Source: Streptomyces sp. NBC_00554 (GTDB lineage Bacteria > Actinomycetota > Actinomycetes > Streptomycetales > Streptomycetaceae). Taken from it: a stretch of 64,000 bases of DNA. The stretch covers positions 6,076,001-6,140,000 of the forward strand of contig NZ_CP107799.1 in NCBI RefSeq assembly GCF_041431135.1. The letters run 5' to 3'. The notes beneath the pieces are model-generated. The model ran no database searches, was not told where the DNA came from, and saw only the letters and a program-made list of their open reading frames with translations. This document shows, piece after piece, positions 8,713-20,865 of this stretch (position 1 is the stretch's first letter; each line of letters begins with the position of its first letter). A program made the translations under genes and the position numbers.

Positions 8713-9282
8713 TTAAGACGGCGTCGGCAGATAAGGCGCTGTCGAGGGGAGGCCCAAGTCCGAAGGGAGCAGGGAAGCTACCCAGCAGTCTCTGCGTACG
8801 CCCTTGTTGTTGATGGCTGAGCGGAGGGTGCCTTCCAGGGTGAAGCCGGCGTTTTCGGCTACGGCGCGGGAGGCTGTGTTGCCTACCTGGGCGCGCCATT
8901 CCACCCGGTCGAGGGAGATGTCGGTGAAGGCCCAGCGGGACGCGGCGATCGCGGCCTCGGTGATGTAGCCGTTGCCGCGGTGTTCCTTCTTCGCCCAGAA
9001 GCCGATCTCGCCGGTGCCCAGGGAGCGCATCGTGATGGCGAGCATGCCCACCAGTTCTCCGGAGGGGACGAAGACGCCGAAGGTGAACATGGAGCCGTCC
9101 GCCCAGCCGTCGGGCACCATCTGGTCCGTGAAGCCCGCCGCGTGCTCGCGGAGATAGGGCGACGGGATCGTGGTCCAGCGCTGGATGTCGGGGTCCTGGA
9201 CGGCGTCGTACACGGCGTCCGTGTCGTGCGGGCCGACGGTGCGCAGCAGGAGACGGTCCGTGGTCAGAGTGACGGGGTCCAT
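8713..9282 (-). CDS. GNAT family N-acetyltransferase (RimJ-like)
   Basis: 189 aa from ATG 9282 (MDPVTLTTDRLLLRT, the usual opening of RimJ/RimL-type enzymes); an ATG at 9318 adds 12 residues. The acetyl-CoA site is seen in EIGFWAKKEHRGNGYITEA, followed by DRVEWRAQVGNTASRAVAE and AGFTLEGTLRSAI. These are typical of enzymes acetylating protein N-termini or small amines. It reads away from secA, so the 243 bp between them hold both promoters. The substrate cannot be told from sequence. Confidence 0.88.
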   Translation of the reverse strand: MDPVTLTTDRLLLRTVGPHDTDAVYDAVQDPDIQRWTTIPSPYLREHAAGFTDQMVPDGWADGSMFTFGVFVPSGELVGMLAITMRSLGTGEIGFWAKKEHRGNGYITEAAIAASRWAFTDISLDRVEWRAQVGNTASRAVAENAGFTLEGTLRSAINNKGVRRDCWVASLLPSDLGLPSTAPYLPTPS

Positions 9283-9441
9283 CGGCCGATTCTGCTCGGG
9301 CGAGCGGAAGGACGCCATTCTTTTGCTGAGAGTGAGTGCCTCATTACTTTTCGCGACGCGAACGCGGCACCTTCCGCAACCCCTGCCCGTTGTCCTAGTG
9401 GCTGTCACGGGCAGACCTCCCGGCGCGGTGGGGTCCTCGCT

Positions 9442-9447
9442 TACGAT
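9442..9447 (+). promoter_or_regulatory. Possible -10 element for secA
   Basis: TACGAT lies about 80 bp before the secA start in the GNAT-secA divergent gap. No good -35 is seen at 17 bases, so this is a weak candidate. Confidence 0.3.
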
Positions 9448-9525
9448 GGCCGTTGCTCAAGCTGCTAATTGAATCTTCATTGCAACCGACCGTCCCAGGC
9501 CCGACCGGCAAGGAGACATAGCCCA

Positions 9526-12372
<2,847 letters not shown>

Positions 12373-12402
12373 CCCGCGGTTCGGCGGTCCAGAGTTCGGC
12401 TG

Positions 12403-12434
12403 AAGGGCCGGGCACCTTTGGGTGCCCGGCCCTT
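12403..12434 (+). terminator. secA terminator
   Basis: Perfect 14-bp inverted repeat AAGGGCCGGGCACC / GGTGCCCGGCCCTT with a TTTG loop, 30 bases after the secA stop. The convergent gene on the other strand ends at 12474, so it may serve both. Confidence 0.88.
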
Positions 12435-12473
12435 CGCGTTGCCTGTTGCGTCGCGAGCGAGGTGGCCCGGGGC

Positions 12474-13130
12474 TCAGTCGTCGTTCGTGTGTGGCATGCG
12501 GGGGCCGCCCAGTTCGACCGCCGTGCAGCGCCAGCGGAGGTCGGCGGCCTGCTCCAGGCGGAAGGCCATGGCGCGGAGCTGGTCGCCGGCGCCGATGCGG
12601 GCGAAGGCCTCGATCGCGCCGGGGCGCGGCACGTAGTAGCCGATGTCGCGGACGACCGGGCGGGTGCCGCGAGTGCGCAGCAGGCCGCGTTCGGCGAGCC
12701 AGGCCAGTTCGTCGTAGGCGCGGCCCGCGGTGTGGCGCAGCATGCAGTGGACGGGGCGCTGACCGCTCAGTACGGCGAGCAGGAGGTCGGCGAAGAGGTC
12801 GGTGGGGCGGGGGCGGGGAGCGGGCCTGTGGGGGGCCTGAGCGGGGACCGGCCCGGGTGGGGCTTCAGGGGGCGCGGTGAGGGTCGTGGCTGCCGACGAC
12901 GCCGTTGGGGGGCGGGTTGTGGGCGGTGCGGTTGGCGGGCGGTTCGCGGGTCGTGCGGTGCGGGATGCGCCTCCGCCGGGGGACGTCGGGGGTGGGCTGC
13001 CTCCCGGGGCCGTACGAGGGGTGCCTCCGCCCGGTGTGCGGGGTGGGGTGCTGCCGGGGCGGCGGGAGTCCTGGCGGCCCGGCGGGCGGGTGCCCGGGTG
13101 GCGCGTCGTCCTGGTCATCACCTTGTTCAT
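12474..13130 (-). CDS. Rv3235-like conserved actinobacterial protein
   Basis: 218 aa from ATG 13130 (MNKVMTRTTRH); ATG 13118 is possible too. The first ~115 residues are Pro/Thr/Arg-rich and probably disordered. The conserved part begins at LFADLLLAVLSGQRPVHCML and runs through YDELAWLAERG and GYYVPRPGAIEAFARI to AMAFRLEQAADLRWRCTAVEL. This pattern matches the small Rv3235 family found next to secA in actinobacteria. It is convergent with secA. The function is unknown; the compact C-terminal half resembles a small mixed alpha/beta domain. Start choice is uncertain in the low-complexity region. Confidence 0.8.
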   Translation of the reverse strand: MNKVMTRTTRHPGTRPPGRQDSRRPGSTPPRTPGGGTPRTAPGGSPPPTSPGGGASRTARPANRPPTAPPTTRPPTASSAATTLTAPPEAPPGPVPAQAPHRPAPRPRPTDLFADLLLAVLSGQRPVHCMLRHTAGRAYDELAWLAERGLLRTRGTRPVVRDIGYYVPRPGAIEAFARIGAGDQLRAMAFRLEQAADLRWRCTAVELGGPRMPHTNDD

Positions 13131-13467
13131 GCGTGGTCCCCGCTCGACGGGCCCGGTTTGATACCGGGCAGTAACTTTTGCGTTGGGGATCTTGTACGAG
13201 GCGGGGGCGGGCCTTCGCAAGGACGCGGGGTGCGCGTCGGGGCCGCCGGAAAGTTCACTCATCAGGGTGGCCGGGGGGTGCGGGAGGCTTGGCGGGGCCG
13301 GGGTGTACCGGGTGAATCGCGGGCCCGGGGTGGACGCCTCGGAGGGTGCGGTCGGGGACTCGAAAGGGGACGCCCGCACGTATCCTGAAGCCCTCCCGGG
13401 AGGCGCGGGACCGCCCTTCCCGGAGCCCTCCGACCACGAGACTCCCCGACTACGAAAGTGGCCAGCC
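13131..13467. other. Divergent gap, Rv3235-like and DUF6912-like genes
   Basis: 337 bp of G-rich sequence with no supported gene; long frames here are open by composition only. A -10-like TATCCT is at 13381-13386 on the plus strand, about 80 bp before the DUF6912-like start. No clear -35 or hairpin was seen. Confidence 0.4.
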
Positions 13468-13983
13468 ATGCGCGTCTACGTCCCCCTGACCCTCTCCGGT
13501 CTCGCCGAGGCGTACAAGACGGGGGAGCTGGGGGCGGGACCGTTCGTCGCCTACGCCGTCACGCCCGCGTTGCGGGAGTGGTATCTCTCCGACGACATCG
13601 AGGAGCTCGAGTACGCGGCGCTGAACCGTGCGGCTGTGGCGTCGCTGCGGTTGCTGGCGGTTGATCCGGGGGCTGTGCGGCGGCGGGTGGTCGTCGCGGT
13701 TGATGTGGCCGACCGGGACGCGGTCGGGGATCCCGATCGGGGGCTGGATCCCGGGGCGCTCGGTGAGGTTCGGGTTTCTGGGGCTGTGCCTTTGGCCAAG
13801 GCGGCCGCTGTGCATGTCGATCTTGCGGATGCGGAGAGTGACGTCGCTGCTGCCGTGGAGGCGTTGGGGGCGGCCGATCACGGGGACGATGACGCTCAGT
13901 TCGTCGTGGACGGGGCTGAGGATCACGAGTTGTTGTGGTTCGCCACGCAGGAGATTCCCAACCTGGTGGGGTTGGGGGACTGA
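13468..13983 (+). CDS. DUF6912-like conserved protein
   Basis: 171 aa from ATG 13468 (MRVYVPLTLSGLAEAYKTGE). The frame is open far upstream but becomes low-complexity there. No catalytic motif is evident. The sequence is acidic and Ala/Val-rich, with a central VVVAVDVADRD strand and an ending ELLWFATQEIPNLV that is typical of this actinobacterial family. It is often found near secA in Streptomyces. A 92-bp extragenic repeat lies directly after it. Function unknown. Confidence 0.82.
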   Translation: MRVYVPLTLSGLAEAYKTGELGAGPFVAYAVTPALREWYLSDDIEELEYAALNRAAVASLRLLAVDPGAVRRRVVVAVDVADRDAVGDPDRGLDPGALGEVRVSGAVPLAKAAAVHVDLADAESDVAAAVEALGAADHGDDDAQFVVDGAEDHELLWFATQEIPNLVGLGD

Positions 13984-14016
13984 GGGGTCGGTTCGCTGGG
14001 TTCGGTGCCCGGCGTT

Positions 14017-14108
14017 GGGGCTGGGGTCGGGGTGGGTCGCGGAGCCCGGCGCTTGCGGGGTGCCGCTGTGCCCACCCGTGCCGCCCCTAGCGGCACGCAT
14101 GCCCACAG
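14017..14108 (+). repeat. 92-bp extragenic repeat, copy 2
   Basis: Second copy of the element at 8621-8712; two mismatches, same orientation. It is followed at about 14127-14143 by a shorter echo (GCGCACGCATGCCCGCAGC). Confidence 0.85.
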
Positions 14109-14185
14109 CTGGGGCGGTTGCGGAGCGCACGCATGCCCGCAGCTATGACGGATGGGTGTCAGTGGGGGCGGGTATTTTCTTGTGT

Positions 14186-14851
14186 ATGGGGAAGTACGGA
14201 GCAGCGCACATTGTGTGGGACTGGAACGGGACTCTGTTCCATGACAATGCCGCGATCATCGGGGCGACGAATGCGGCGTTCGCCGAGCTGGGGCTTGAGC
14301 CGATCACCATGGAGCGGTACAGGGCGTTGTACTGCGTTCCGGTACCGAGGTTCTATGAGCGGTTGATGGGGCGGCTGCCGACCGATGCCGAGTGGCAGGT
14401 CATGGACGAGACCTTCCATCGGTACTACGCGGAGCACCGGACCGGGTGCGAGCTCACCGAGGGTGTGCCGACACTCCTGGCCGAGTGGGGGTCGGCGGGG
14501 CACAGCCAGTCGATCCTCAGCATGTACGGGCATGACGAACTGGTCCCGCTGGTACGGGGGTTCGGGATCGAGCCGCACTTCATGCGTGTCGACGGGCGGA
14601 CCGGGCCCTCCGGCGGCAGCAAGGCCGAGCACATGGTGCGGCACCTGGGCGTGCTCGCCGGCGTGGAGCCGGCCCGTGTGGTGGTGATAGGTGACGCGGC
14701 CGACGACGCGATAGCCGCCCGGCACGTTGGTGCGCAGGCGGTCCTCTACACCGGCGGTTCGCACGGCCGCGCCAGCCTGGAGGAGGTGGGCGTGCCCGTG
14801 GTGGACAGCCTGGCGGAAGCGGTCGTGGAGGCCGAGCGGCTGGCGGCCTGA
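14186..14851 (+). CDS. HAD superfamily hydrolase (Gph-like)
   Basis: 221 aa from ATG 14186 (MGKYGAAHIVWDWNGTLF). Motif I is DWNGTLFHD, a variant in which Asn replaces the second acidic position's neighbour but the nucleophile Asp is kept. Motif II falls near SILSMYGHDE, motif III Lys in SGGSKAEHM, and motif IV in VVIGDAADDAIAA with the metal-binding Asp pair. The cap domain is helical (RFYERLMGRLPTDAEW). Such enzymes dephosphorylate small sugar phosphates or nucleotides; the substrate here is unknown. No weak ribosome site can be singled out before the start, so the start is fairly sure by motif I only. Confidence 0.85.
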   Translation: MGKYGAAHIVWDWNGTLFHDNAAIIGATNAAFAELGLEPITMERYRALYCVPVPRFYERLMGRLPTDAEWQVMDETFHRYYAEHRTGCELTEGVPTLLAEWGSAGHSQSILSMYGHDELVPLVRGFGIEPHFMRVDGRTGPSGGSKAEHMVRHLGVLAGVEPARVVVIGDAADDAIAARHVGAQAVLYTGGSHGRASLEEVGVPVVDSLAEAVVEAERLAA

Positions 14852-14904
14852 CCGACTTGATGCGAACCCGTTAACGCGCTCCGCAGAGTCGTACGGCGCT
14901 TCGG

Positions 14905-15093
14905 GTGGCGGCCGGATTCGGGGAGGGGTTCCCCGGCGGGGTGTGGCTTGCCTGGCTGTCGGCGCTGCGCGACCCGGAGCTGATGCCGCCGACGCTTGCC
15001 GTGGTGCGCGAACTGCCGGAGTGGTCCGGCGTGGGGCCGCTGGACGCGGTCGTCGCACATCTCCAGGGGCGCTGCCCGCTGGGGATGGGGTGA
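14905..15093 (+). CDS. Doubtful 62-aa ORF
   Basis: GTG start at 14905, 53 bases after the HAD gene stop. The peptide has helical character (GVWLAWLSALRDPELMPPTL, VVRELPEWSGVGPLDAVVAH) and codon use with G/C third positions, which argues for coding. There is no clear ribosome site and the length is small. A stop at about 14872 limits upstream extension. No family recognised. Confidence 0.3.
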   Translation: MAAGFGEGFPGGVWLAWLSALRDPELMPPTLAVVRELPEWSGVGPLDAVVAHLQGRCPLGMG

Positions 15094-15239
15094 GGGATCC
15101 TCTGGGAGCGGTTGGGTGTCGGCAGTGTGGGTCCAGTCCCCGCGAGCCCCGGCTGTCATGGCAGGCGCCCTGCCGTTCCGCCCCGGGCGGTGTCACGGCG
15201 GCTGCCCTCGTCGGCGGGGCAGCCGCCTACCCAAGGGCC

Positions 15240-15341
15240 GGGGTCAGTGGGGAACCTGCCTCCCAAAGGAGCCGGGGCCAGTGGCGAACCTGCCTCCCCA
15301 AGGGCCCGGGGCCAGTGGGGAACCTGCCTCCCAAAGGGCCC
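15240..15341. repeat. Three tandem 34-bp units
   Basis: Units at 15240-15273, 15274-15307 and 15308-15341 share the core GTGGGGAACCTGCCTCCCAA with few changes. Degenerate partial units flank both ends. A 34-bp period is not divisible by three, so it is not coding. Confidence 0.85.
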
Positions 15342-15475
15342 GGCCGGCAGGGAATCCGCCCGCACTGCACGCCCCCGCCCCTTTCGTCCCTGTGCAGAGT
15401 GTCAAAGTTCGACCCCTGCTTTTGTACACATACGGCTCATGACGACCCCCGGGTGGGGAGCGATAGCCTGGTGGC

Positions 15476-15916
15476 GTGATCAGCGCGATATCTCGCGGGG
15501 GCATTGACGCCCCTGCCCCGCGCCCGGAGAGCACGGACGACATCCGTGACCGGGCGGCGGTCGCTGATCTTCGCAGGCGGGTCGGGGAGTCAAGGGCAGC
15601 ACGGACACCCGGAGCGACATCCACAGTGCCGAGGGCACCCGAGGCAGCGCCTGGGGCACCCGAGGCACAGGCGGTGCCGAGAGCAGCGTCACAGTCGCCG
15701 CGGGTGCCGAGAATGGCCGATAACCCCCCGCTCATCTCTCCGTGCGGCATAGCGTCGAACCAGACCGGACACCCCGCGTCAAGACGTTGCGTCGGAGAAG
15801 AGACCGTACTTCCTTCAACGTCACGCAACGGCGCGCGACAGGAGCCAGAGGACAATGCAGACCAAGCTGGACGAAGCCAAGGCCGAGCTGCTCGAACGGG
15901 CCGCCCGGGTAGCTGA
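15476..15916 (+). CDS. Doubtful 146-aa ORF upstream of gdh
   Basis: GTG 15476 follows a -10-like TAGCCT by five bases, a layout that would give a leaderless mRNA. The first ~45 residues (DDIRDRAAVADLRRRV) look protein-like, but the rest is Pro/Ala-rich with unusual GCA and ACA codons. It overlaps the gdh start by 62 bases in another frame. Probably only the promoter signal is real, perhaps for gdh. Confidence 0.22.
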   Translation: MISAISRGGIDAPAPRPESTDDIRDRAAVADLRRRVGESRAARTPGATSTVPRAPEAAPGAPEAQAVPRAASQSPRVPRMADNPPLISPCGIASNQTGHPASRRCVGEETVLPSTSRNGARQEPEDNADQAGRSQGRAARTGRPGS

Positions 15917-18900
15917 GAACAGCCCGGTCGGGGGGCACCTACCGACTGGGACGACGGGCGAGGGCACCCCCGACCGGGACACCGTGCTCGCGTTCCTCCA
16001 GCGGTACTACCTGCACACCGCAGCGGAGGACCTGACCGACCGCGACCCGGTCGACATCTTCGGAGCCGCTTTCTCGCACTACCGCCTGGCCGAGAACCGC
16101 CCCCAGGGCACGGCCAACGTGCGGGTGCACACCCCGACCGTCGACGAGAACGGCTGGACCTGCAGCCACTCCGTCGTCGAGGTCGTGACCGACGACATGC
16201 CCTTCCTCGTCGACTCGGTCACCAACGAGCTTTCGCGCCAAGGGCGCGGCATCCACCTCGTCATCCACCCGCAGGTCGTCGTACGGCGTGACCTCACCGG
16301 CAAGCTCATCGAGGTGCTGCCGACGCGGCCCACCGGCGAGCTCCCGCACGATGCCGCCGTCGAGTCCTGGATCCATGTCGAGGTCGACCGCGAGACCGAC
16401 CGCGCGGATCTGAAGCAGATGACCGCCGATCTGCTGCGCGTTCTCTCCGACGTCCGCGAGACCGTCGAGGACTGGGAGAAGATGCGCGACGCCGCGCTGC
16501 GCATCGCGGAGGAGCTGCCCAAGGAGCCGACCGCGGACGACCTGCGCGACCAGGAGGTCGAGGAGGCCCGGGAGCTGCTGCGCTGGCTCGCGGACGACCA
16601 CTTCACCTTCCTGGGATACCGCGAGTACGAGCTGCGGGACGACGACTCGCTCGCCGCCGTGGCCGGCACCGGGCTCGGCATCCTGCGCTCCGACCCGCAC
16701 CACAGCGGCGAGGACAGCCACCCGGTCAGCCCGTCCTTCGAGCGGCTGCCCGCCGACGCCCGCGCCAAGGCCCGCGAGCACAAGCTGCTGGTGCTGACCA
16801 AGGCCAACAGCCGGTCCACCGTGCACCGGCCGTCGTACCTCGACTACGTCGGTGTGAAGAAGTTCGACGCCGAAGGCAATGTGATCGGCGAGCGGCGCTT
16901 CCTCGGGCTCTTCTCCTCGGCCGCGTACACCGAGTCCGTGCGGCGGGTTCCCGTGGTGCGCCGCAAGGTCGAGGAAGTCCTGCGCGGCGCCGGGTTCTCG
17001 CCCAACAGCCACGACGGGCGCGACCTGCTCCAGATCCTGGAGACGTACCCGCGCGACGAGCTGTTCCAGACGCCCGCGGACGAGCTGCGGTCCATCGTCA
17101 CCTCCGTCCTGTACCTCCAGGAGCGGCGCAGGCTGCGGCTCTACCTGCGCCAGGACGAGTACGGGCGCTACTACTCCGCCCTCGTCTACCTCCCGCGCGA
17201 CCGCTACACCACCGGCGTACGCCTGCGGATCATCGACATCCTCAAGGAAGAGCTCAACGGCACCAGCGTCGACTTCACGGCCTGGAACACCGAGTCGATC
17301 CTCTCCCGGCTGCACTTCGTGGTCCGTGTCGAGCCGGGCACCGAGCTGCCGCAGCTGTCCGACGCCGACAAGGAACGCATCGAGGCCAGGCTCGTCGAGG
17401 CCGCCCGCTCCTGGGCCGACGGCTTCGGGGAGGCGCTGACCGCCGAGTTCGGCGAGGAGCGCGCCGCCGAGTTGCTGCGCCGGTACGGGGGTGCCTTCCC
17501 CGAGGGGTACAAGGCGGACCACAACCCGCGCGCCGCCGTCGCCGACCTGGTCCACCTCGAGAGGCTGACCAGGGACGACACCAAGGACTTCGCGCTCAGT
17601 CTGTACGAGCCGGTGGGCGCGGGCCCCGGCGAGCGCCGCTTCAAGATCTACCGCACCGGCGAGCAGGTCTCGCTCTCCGCGGTCCTCCCCGCGATCAACC
17701 GCATGGGTGTCGAGGTCACCGACGAGCGTCCGTACGAGCTGCGCTGCTCGGACCGTACGACCGCCTGGATCTACGACTTCGGGCTGCGGCTGCCCAAGTC
17801 CCTGAACGGCAACGGCGACTACCTCGGTGACGACGGCCGCGAGCGGTTCCAGCAGGCCTTCGCCGCCACCTGGACCGGCGCGGCCGAGAACGACGGCTTC
17901 AACGCCCTCGTGCTGAGCGCCGGGCTCAACTGGCGGCAGGCGATGGTGCTGCGCGCGTACGCCAAGTACCTGCGCCAGGCCGGCTCGACCTTCAGCCAGG
18001 ACTACATGGAGGACACCCTCCGCAACAACGTCCACACCACCCGGCTGCTCGTCTCGCTCTTCGAGGCGCGGATGTCGCCCGACCGGCAGCGCGCCGGTGT
18101 CGAGCTGACCGACGCCCTCCTCGAGGAACTGGACGCCGCTCTCGACCAGGTGGCCAGCCTGGACGAGGACCGGATCCTGCGGTCCTTCCTCACCGTCATC
18201 AAGGCGACCCTGCGTACGAACTTCTTCCAGGAGGCGCTGGGCGCGAAGCCCCACGAGTACGTCTCCATGAAGTTCGACCCGCAGGCCATCCCCGATCTGC
18301 CGGCGCCTCGGCCGGCGTACGAGATCTGGGTGTACTCGCCGCGCGTCGAAGGCGTGCACCTGCGGTTCGGCAAGGTCGCGCGCGGCGGGCTGCGCTGGTC
18401 CGACCGGAAGGAGGACTTCCGGACGGAGATCCTCGGCCTGGTCAAGGCGCAGATGGTCAAGAACACCGTCATCGTGCCGGTCGGCGCCAAGGGCGGCTTC
18501 GTCGCCAAGCAGCTGCCCGACCCGTCCGTGGACCGCGACGCCTGGCTCGCCGAGGGCATCCGCAGCTACAAGACCTTCATCTCCGCGCTGCTCGACATCA
18601 CCGACAACATGGTGGCCGGTGAGGTCGTCCCGCCCGCGGACGTCGTACGGCACGACGAGGACGACACCTACCTCGTGGTCGCCGCCGACAAGGGCACCGC
18701 GACGTTCTCGGACATCGCCAACGGGGTCGCGGAGAGCTACAACTTCTGGCTCGGCGACGCCTTCGCCTCCGGCGGCTCGGCCGGTTACGACCACAAGAAG
18801 ATGGGCATCACCGCGCGCGGTGCCTGGGAGTCCGTGAAGCGGCACTTCCGGGAGCTGGGCGTGAACACCCAGACCCAGGACTTCACCGTGGTCGGCGTCG

Positions 18901-20792
18901 GTGACATGTCCGGTGACGTGTTCGGCAACGGCATGCTGCTCAGCGAGCACATCCGGCTGGTCGCGGCCTTCGACCACCGGCACATCTTCCTCGACCCGAA
19001 GCCGGACGCCGAGACCTCGTACGCCGAGCGGCGCCGTCTCTTCGAACTGCCGCGCTCCTCATGGGCCGACTACAACAGCGAGTTGATCTCGTCCGGCGGC
19101 GGCATCTTCCCGCGTACCGCCAAGGCCATCCCGATCAACGCGCACATCCGTGAGGCCCTCGGCATCGAGTCCGGCGTCGCCAAGATGACCCCGGCCGACC
19201 TGATGAAGGCGATCCTGAAGGCGCAGGTCGACCTGCTGTGGAACGGCGGCATCGGTACGTACGTGAAGGCGTCCACCGAGACGCACGCGGACGTCGGCGA
19301 CAAGGCCAACGACTCGATCCGCGTGGACGGCGCCGACCTGCGGGTCAAGGTCGTCGGCGAGGGCGGCAACCTGGGGCTCACCCAGCTCGGCCGGATCGAG
19401 TTCGCCCAGCACGGCGGCAAGATCAACACCGATGCCATCGACAACAGCGCGGGCGTGGACACCTCCGACCACGAGGTGAACATCAAGATCCTGCTCAACG
19501 CGACGGTGGCCAACGGCGACCTGACCGTCAAGCAGCGCAACAAGCAGCTCGCGGAGATGACCGAAGAGGTCGGCGCCCTGGTCCTGCGCAACAACTACGC
19601 GCAGAACGTGGCGATCGCCAACGCGCTGGCCCAGTCGCCCGACATGCTCCACGCCCAGCAGCGCTTCATGCGCACCCTGGTCAGGGAGGGCCACCTCGAC
19701 CGGGCCCTGGAGTTCCTGCCCACCGACAGGCAGATCCGCGAGCGGCTCAACTCCGGGCAGGGGCTGACCGGTCCGGAGACGGCCGTCCTCCTCGCGTACA
19801 CGAAGATCACGGTCTCCGACGCGCTGCTCGCCACCTCGCTGCCGGACGACCCGTACCTCCAGCGCCTGTTGCACGCCTACTTCCCGACCGCGCTGCGCGA
19901 GAAGTTCCGCGAGCAGATCGACGGGCATGCGCTGCGCCGCGAGATCGTGACGACCGTCCTGGTCAACGACACGGTCAACACGGGTGGTACGAGCTTCCTG
20001 CACCGCCTGCGTGAGGAGACGGGTGCCTCGCTCGAGGAGATCGTCCGGGCGCAGACCGCGGCTCGCGCGATCTTCGAGTCGAGCAAGGTGTGGGACTCGG
20101 TGGAGGCGCTCGACAATGTCGTCGCCGCCGACGTCCAGACCCGGATCCGGCTCCACTCGCGCCGGCTCGTCGAGCGCGGCACGCGCTGGCTGCTCAACAA
20201 CCGGCCGCAGCCGCTCCAGCTCGCCGAGACGATCGGCTTCTTCAGCGACGGGGTCGAGCAGGTCTGGTCCGAGCTGCCCAAGCTGCTGCGCGGCGCGGAT
20301 CTGGAGTGGTACCAGCAGATCTACGACGAGCTGTCGGGTGCGGGCGTCCCGGACGAACTCGCCACACGGGTGGCCGGGTTCTCCTCGGCCTTCCCGACGC
20401 TGGACATCGTCGCGGTGGCCGACCGCACGGGCAAGGACCCGATGGGCGTCGCCGAGGTCTACTATGACCTCGCCGACCGCCTGGGCATCACCCAGCTGAT
20501 GGACCGCATCATCGAGCTCCCGCGCGCCGACCGCTGGCAGTCCATGGCCCGCGCCTCCATCCGCGAGGACCTGTACGCGGCCCACGCGGCGCTCGTCGCC
20601 GACGTCCTCTCGGTCGGCAACGGAGCCTCCACTCCCGAGCAGCGCTTCAAGGCATGGGAGGAGCGGAACGCGGCGATCCTCGGCCGGGCCCGCACCACGC
20701 TGGAGGAGATCCGCAGCTCGGACGCGTTCGACCTGGCGAATCTGTCGGTGGCTATGCGGACGATGCGGACGCTGTTGCGGACGCATTCGTAG
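15855..20792 (+). CDS. gdhB: NAD-dependent glutamate dehydrogenase, 180-kDa class
   Basis: 1645 aa, the size of the large NAD-GDH family first described in Streptomyces clavuligerus. It converts glutamate to 2-oxoglutarate and ammonium using NAD, in the cytosol. ATG 15855 follows GGAGCCAGAGGACA. The N-terminal ~650 residues carry regulatory ACT-like regions. The catalytic core is central: GGLRWSDRKEDFRTE, then QMVKNTVIVPVGAKGGFV with the catalytic Lys, then VVGVGDMSGDVFGNGML and FDHRHIFLDP for dinucleotide and substrate binding, and VVGEGGNLGLTQ. The C-terminal ~450 residues are helical. It is a single-gene unit with a strong terminator just after. The symbol is by analogy. Confidence 0.96.
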   Translation: MQTKLDEAKAELLERAARVAENSPVGGHLPTGTTGEGTPDRDTVLAFLQRYYLHTAAEDLTDRDPVDIFGAAFSHYRLAENRPQGTANVRVHTPTVDENGWTCSHSVVEVVTDDMPFLVDSVTNELSRQGRGIHLVIHPQVVVRRDLTGKLIEVLPTRPTGELPHDAAVESWIHVEVDRETDRADLKQMTADLLRVLSDVRETVEDWEKMRDAALRIAEELPKEPTADDLRDQEVEEARELLRWLADDHFTFLGYREYELRDDDSLAAVAGTGLGILRSDPHHSGEDSHPVSPSFERLPADARAKAREHKLLVLTKANSRSTVHRPSYLDYVGVKKFDAEGNVIGERRFLGLFSSAAYTESVRRVPVVRRKVEEVLRGAGFSPNSHDGRDLLQILETYPRDELFQTPADELRSIVTSVLYLQERRRLRLYLRQDEYGRYYSALVYLPRDRYTTGVRLRIIDILKEELNGTSVDFTAWNTESILSRLHFVVRVEPGTELPQLSDADKERIEARLVEAARSWADGFGEALTAEFGEERAAELLRRYGGAFPEGYKADHNPRAAVADLVHLERLTRDDTKDFALSLYEPVGAGPGERRFKIYRTGEQVSLSAVLPAINRMGVEVTDERPYELRCSDRTTAWIYDFGLRLPKSLNGNGDYLGDDGRERFQQAFAATWTGAAENDGFNALVLSAGLNWRQAMVLRAYAKYLRQAGSTFSQDYMEDTLRNNVHTTRLLVSLFEARMSPDRQRAGVELTDALLEELDAALDQVASLDEDRILRSFLTVIKATLRTNFFQEALGAKPHEYVSMKFDPQAIPDLPAPRPAYEIWVYSPRVEGVHLRFGKVARGGLRWSDRKEDFRTEILGLVKAQMVKNTVIVPVGAKGGFVAKQLPDPSVDRDAWLAEGIRSYKTFISALLDITDNMVAGEVVPPADVVRHDEDDTYLVVAADKGTATFSDIANGVAESYNFWLGDAFASGGSAGYDHKKMGITARGAWESVKRHFRELGVNTQTQDFTVVGVGDMSGDVFGNGMLLSEHIRLVAAFDHRHIFLDPKPDAETSYAERRRLFELPRSSWADYNSELISSGGGIFPRTAKAIPINAHIREALGIESGVAKMTPADLMKAILKAQVDLLWNGGIGTYVKASTETHADVGDKANDSIRVDGADLRVKVVGEGGNLGLTQLGRIEFAQHGGKINTDAIDNSAGVDTSDHEVNIKILLNATVANGDLTVKQRNKQLAEMTEEVGALVLRNNYAQNVAIANALAQSPDMLHAQQRFMRTLVREGHLDRALEFLPTDRQIRERLNSGQGLTGPETAVLLAYTKITVSDALLATSLPDDPYLQRLLHAYFPTALREKFREQIDGHALRREIVTTVLVNDTVNTGGTSFLHRLREETGASLEEIVRAQTAARAIFESSKVWDSVEALDNVVAADVQTRIRLHSRRLVERGTRWLLNNRPQPLQLAETIGFFSDGVEQVWSELPKLLRGADLEWYQQIYDELSGAGVPDELATRVAGFSSAFPTLDIVAVADRTGKDPMGVAEVYYDLADRLGITQLMDRIIELPRADRWQSMARASIREDLYAAHAALVADVLSVGNGASTPEQRFKAWEERNAAILGRARTTLEEIRSSDAFDLANLSVAMRTMRTLLRTHS

Positions 20793-20805
20793 CCCGTACG
20801 CAGTT

Positions 20806-20847
20806 GGGGGCGCCCCTGGCCTTTACGGCCGGGGGCGCCCCCTTTTT
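20806..20847 (+). terminator. gdh terminator
   Basis: GGGGGCGCCCCTGGCC / GGCCGGGGGCGCCCCC with a TTTAC loop and one G-T pair in 16, followed by TTTTT. The exporter gene on the minus strand ends 20 bases later, so it may act on both strands. Confidence 0.88.
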
Positions 20848-20865
20848 CCTGCCGAGCGCCGGGCT

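Larger units (their letters stand above)
14852..15854 (+). other. 1-kb gap before gdh with minisatellite and weak ORFs
   Basis: No strongly supported gene. It holds a doubtful 62-aa ORF (14905-15093), three 34-bp tandem units (15240-15341), a -10-like TAGCCT at 15465-15470 six bases before a GTG at 15476 that opens a doubtful 146-aa frame, and the gdh leader. Confidence 0.5.

Noticed and set aside
15939..18983. 1014-aa minus-strand frame opposite gdh
   Set aside because: Shadow of the NAD-GDH gene.
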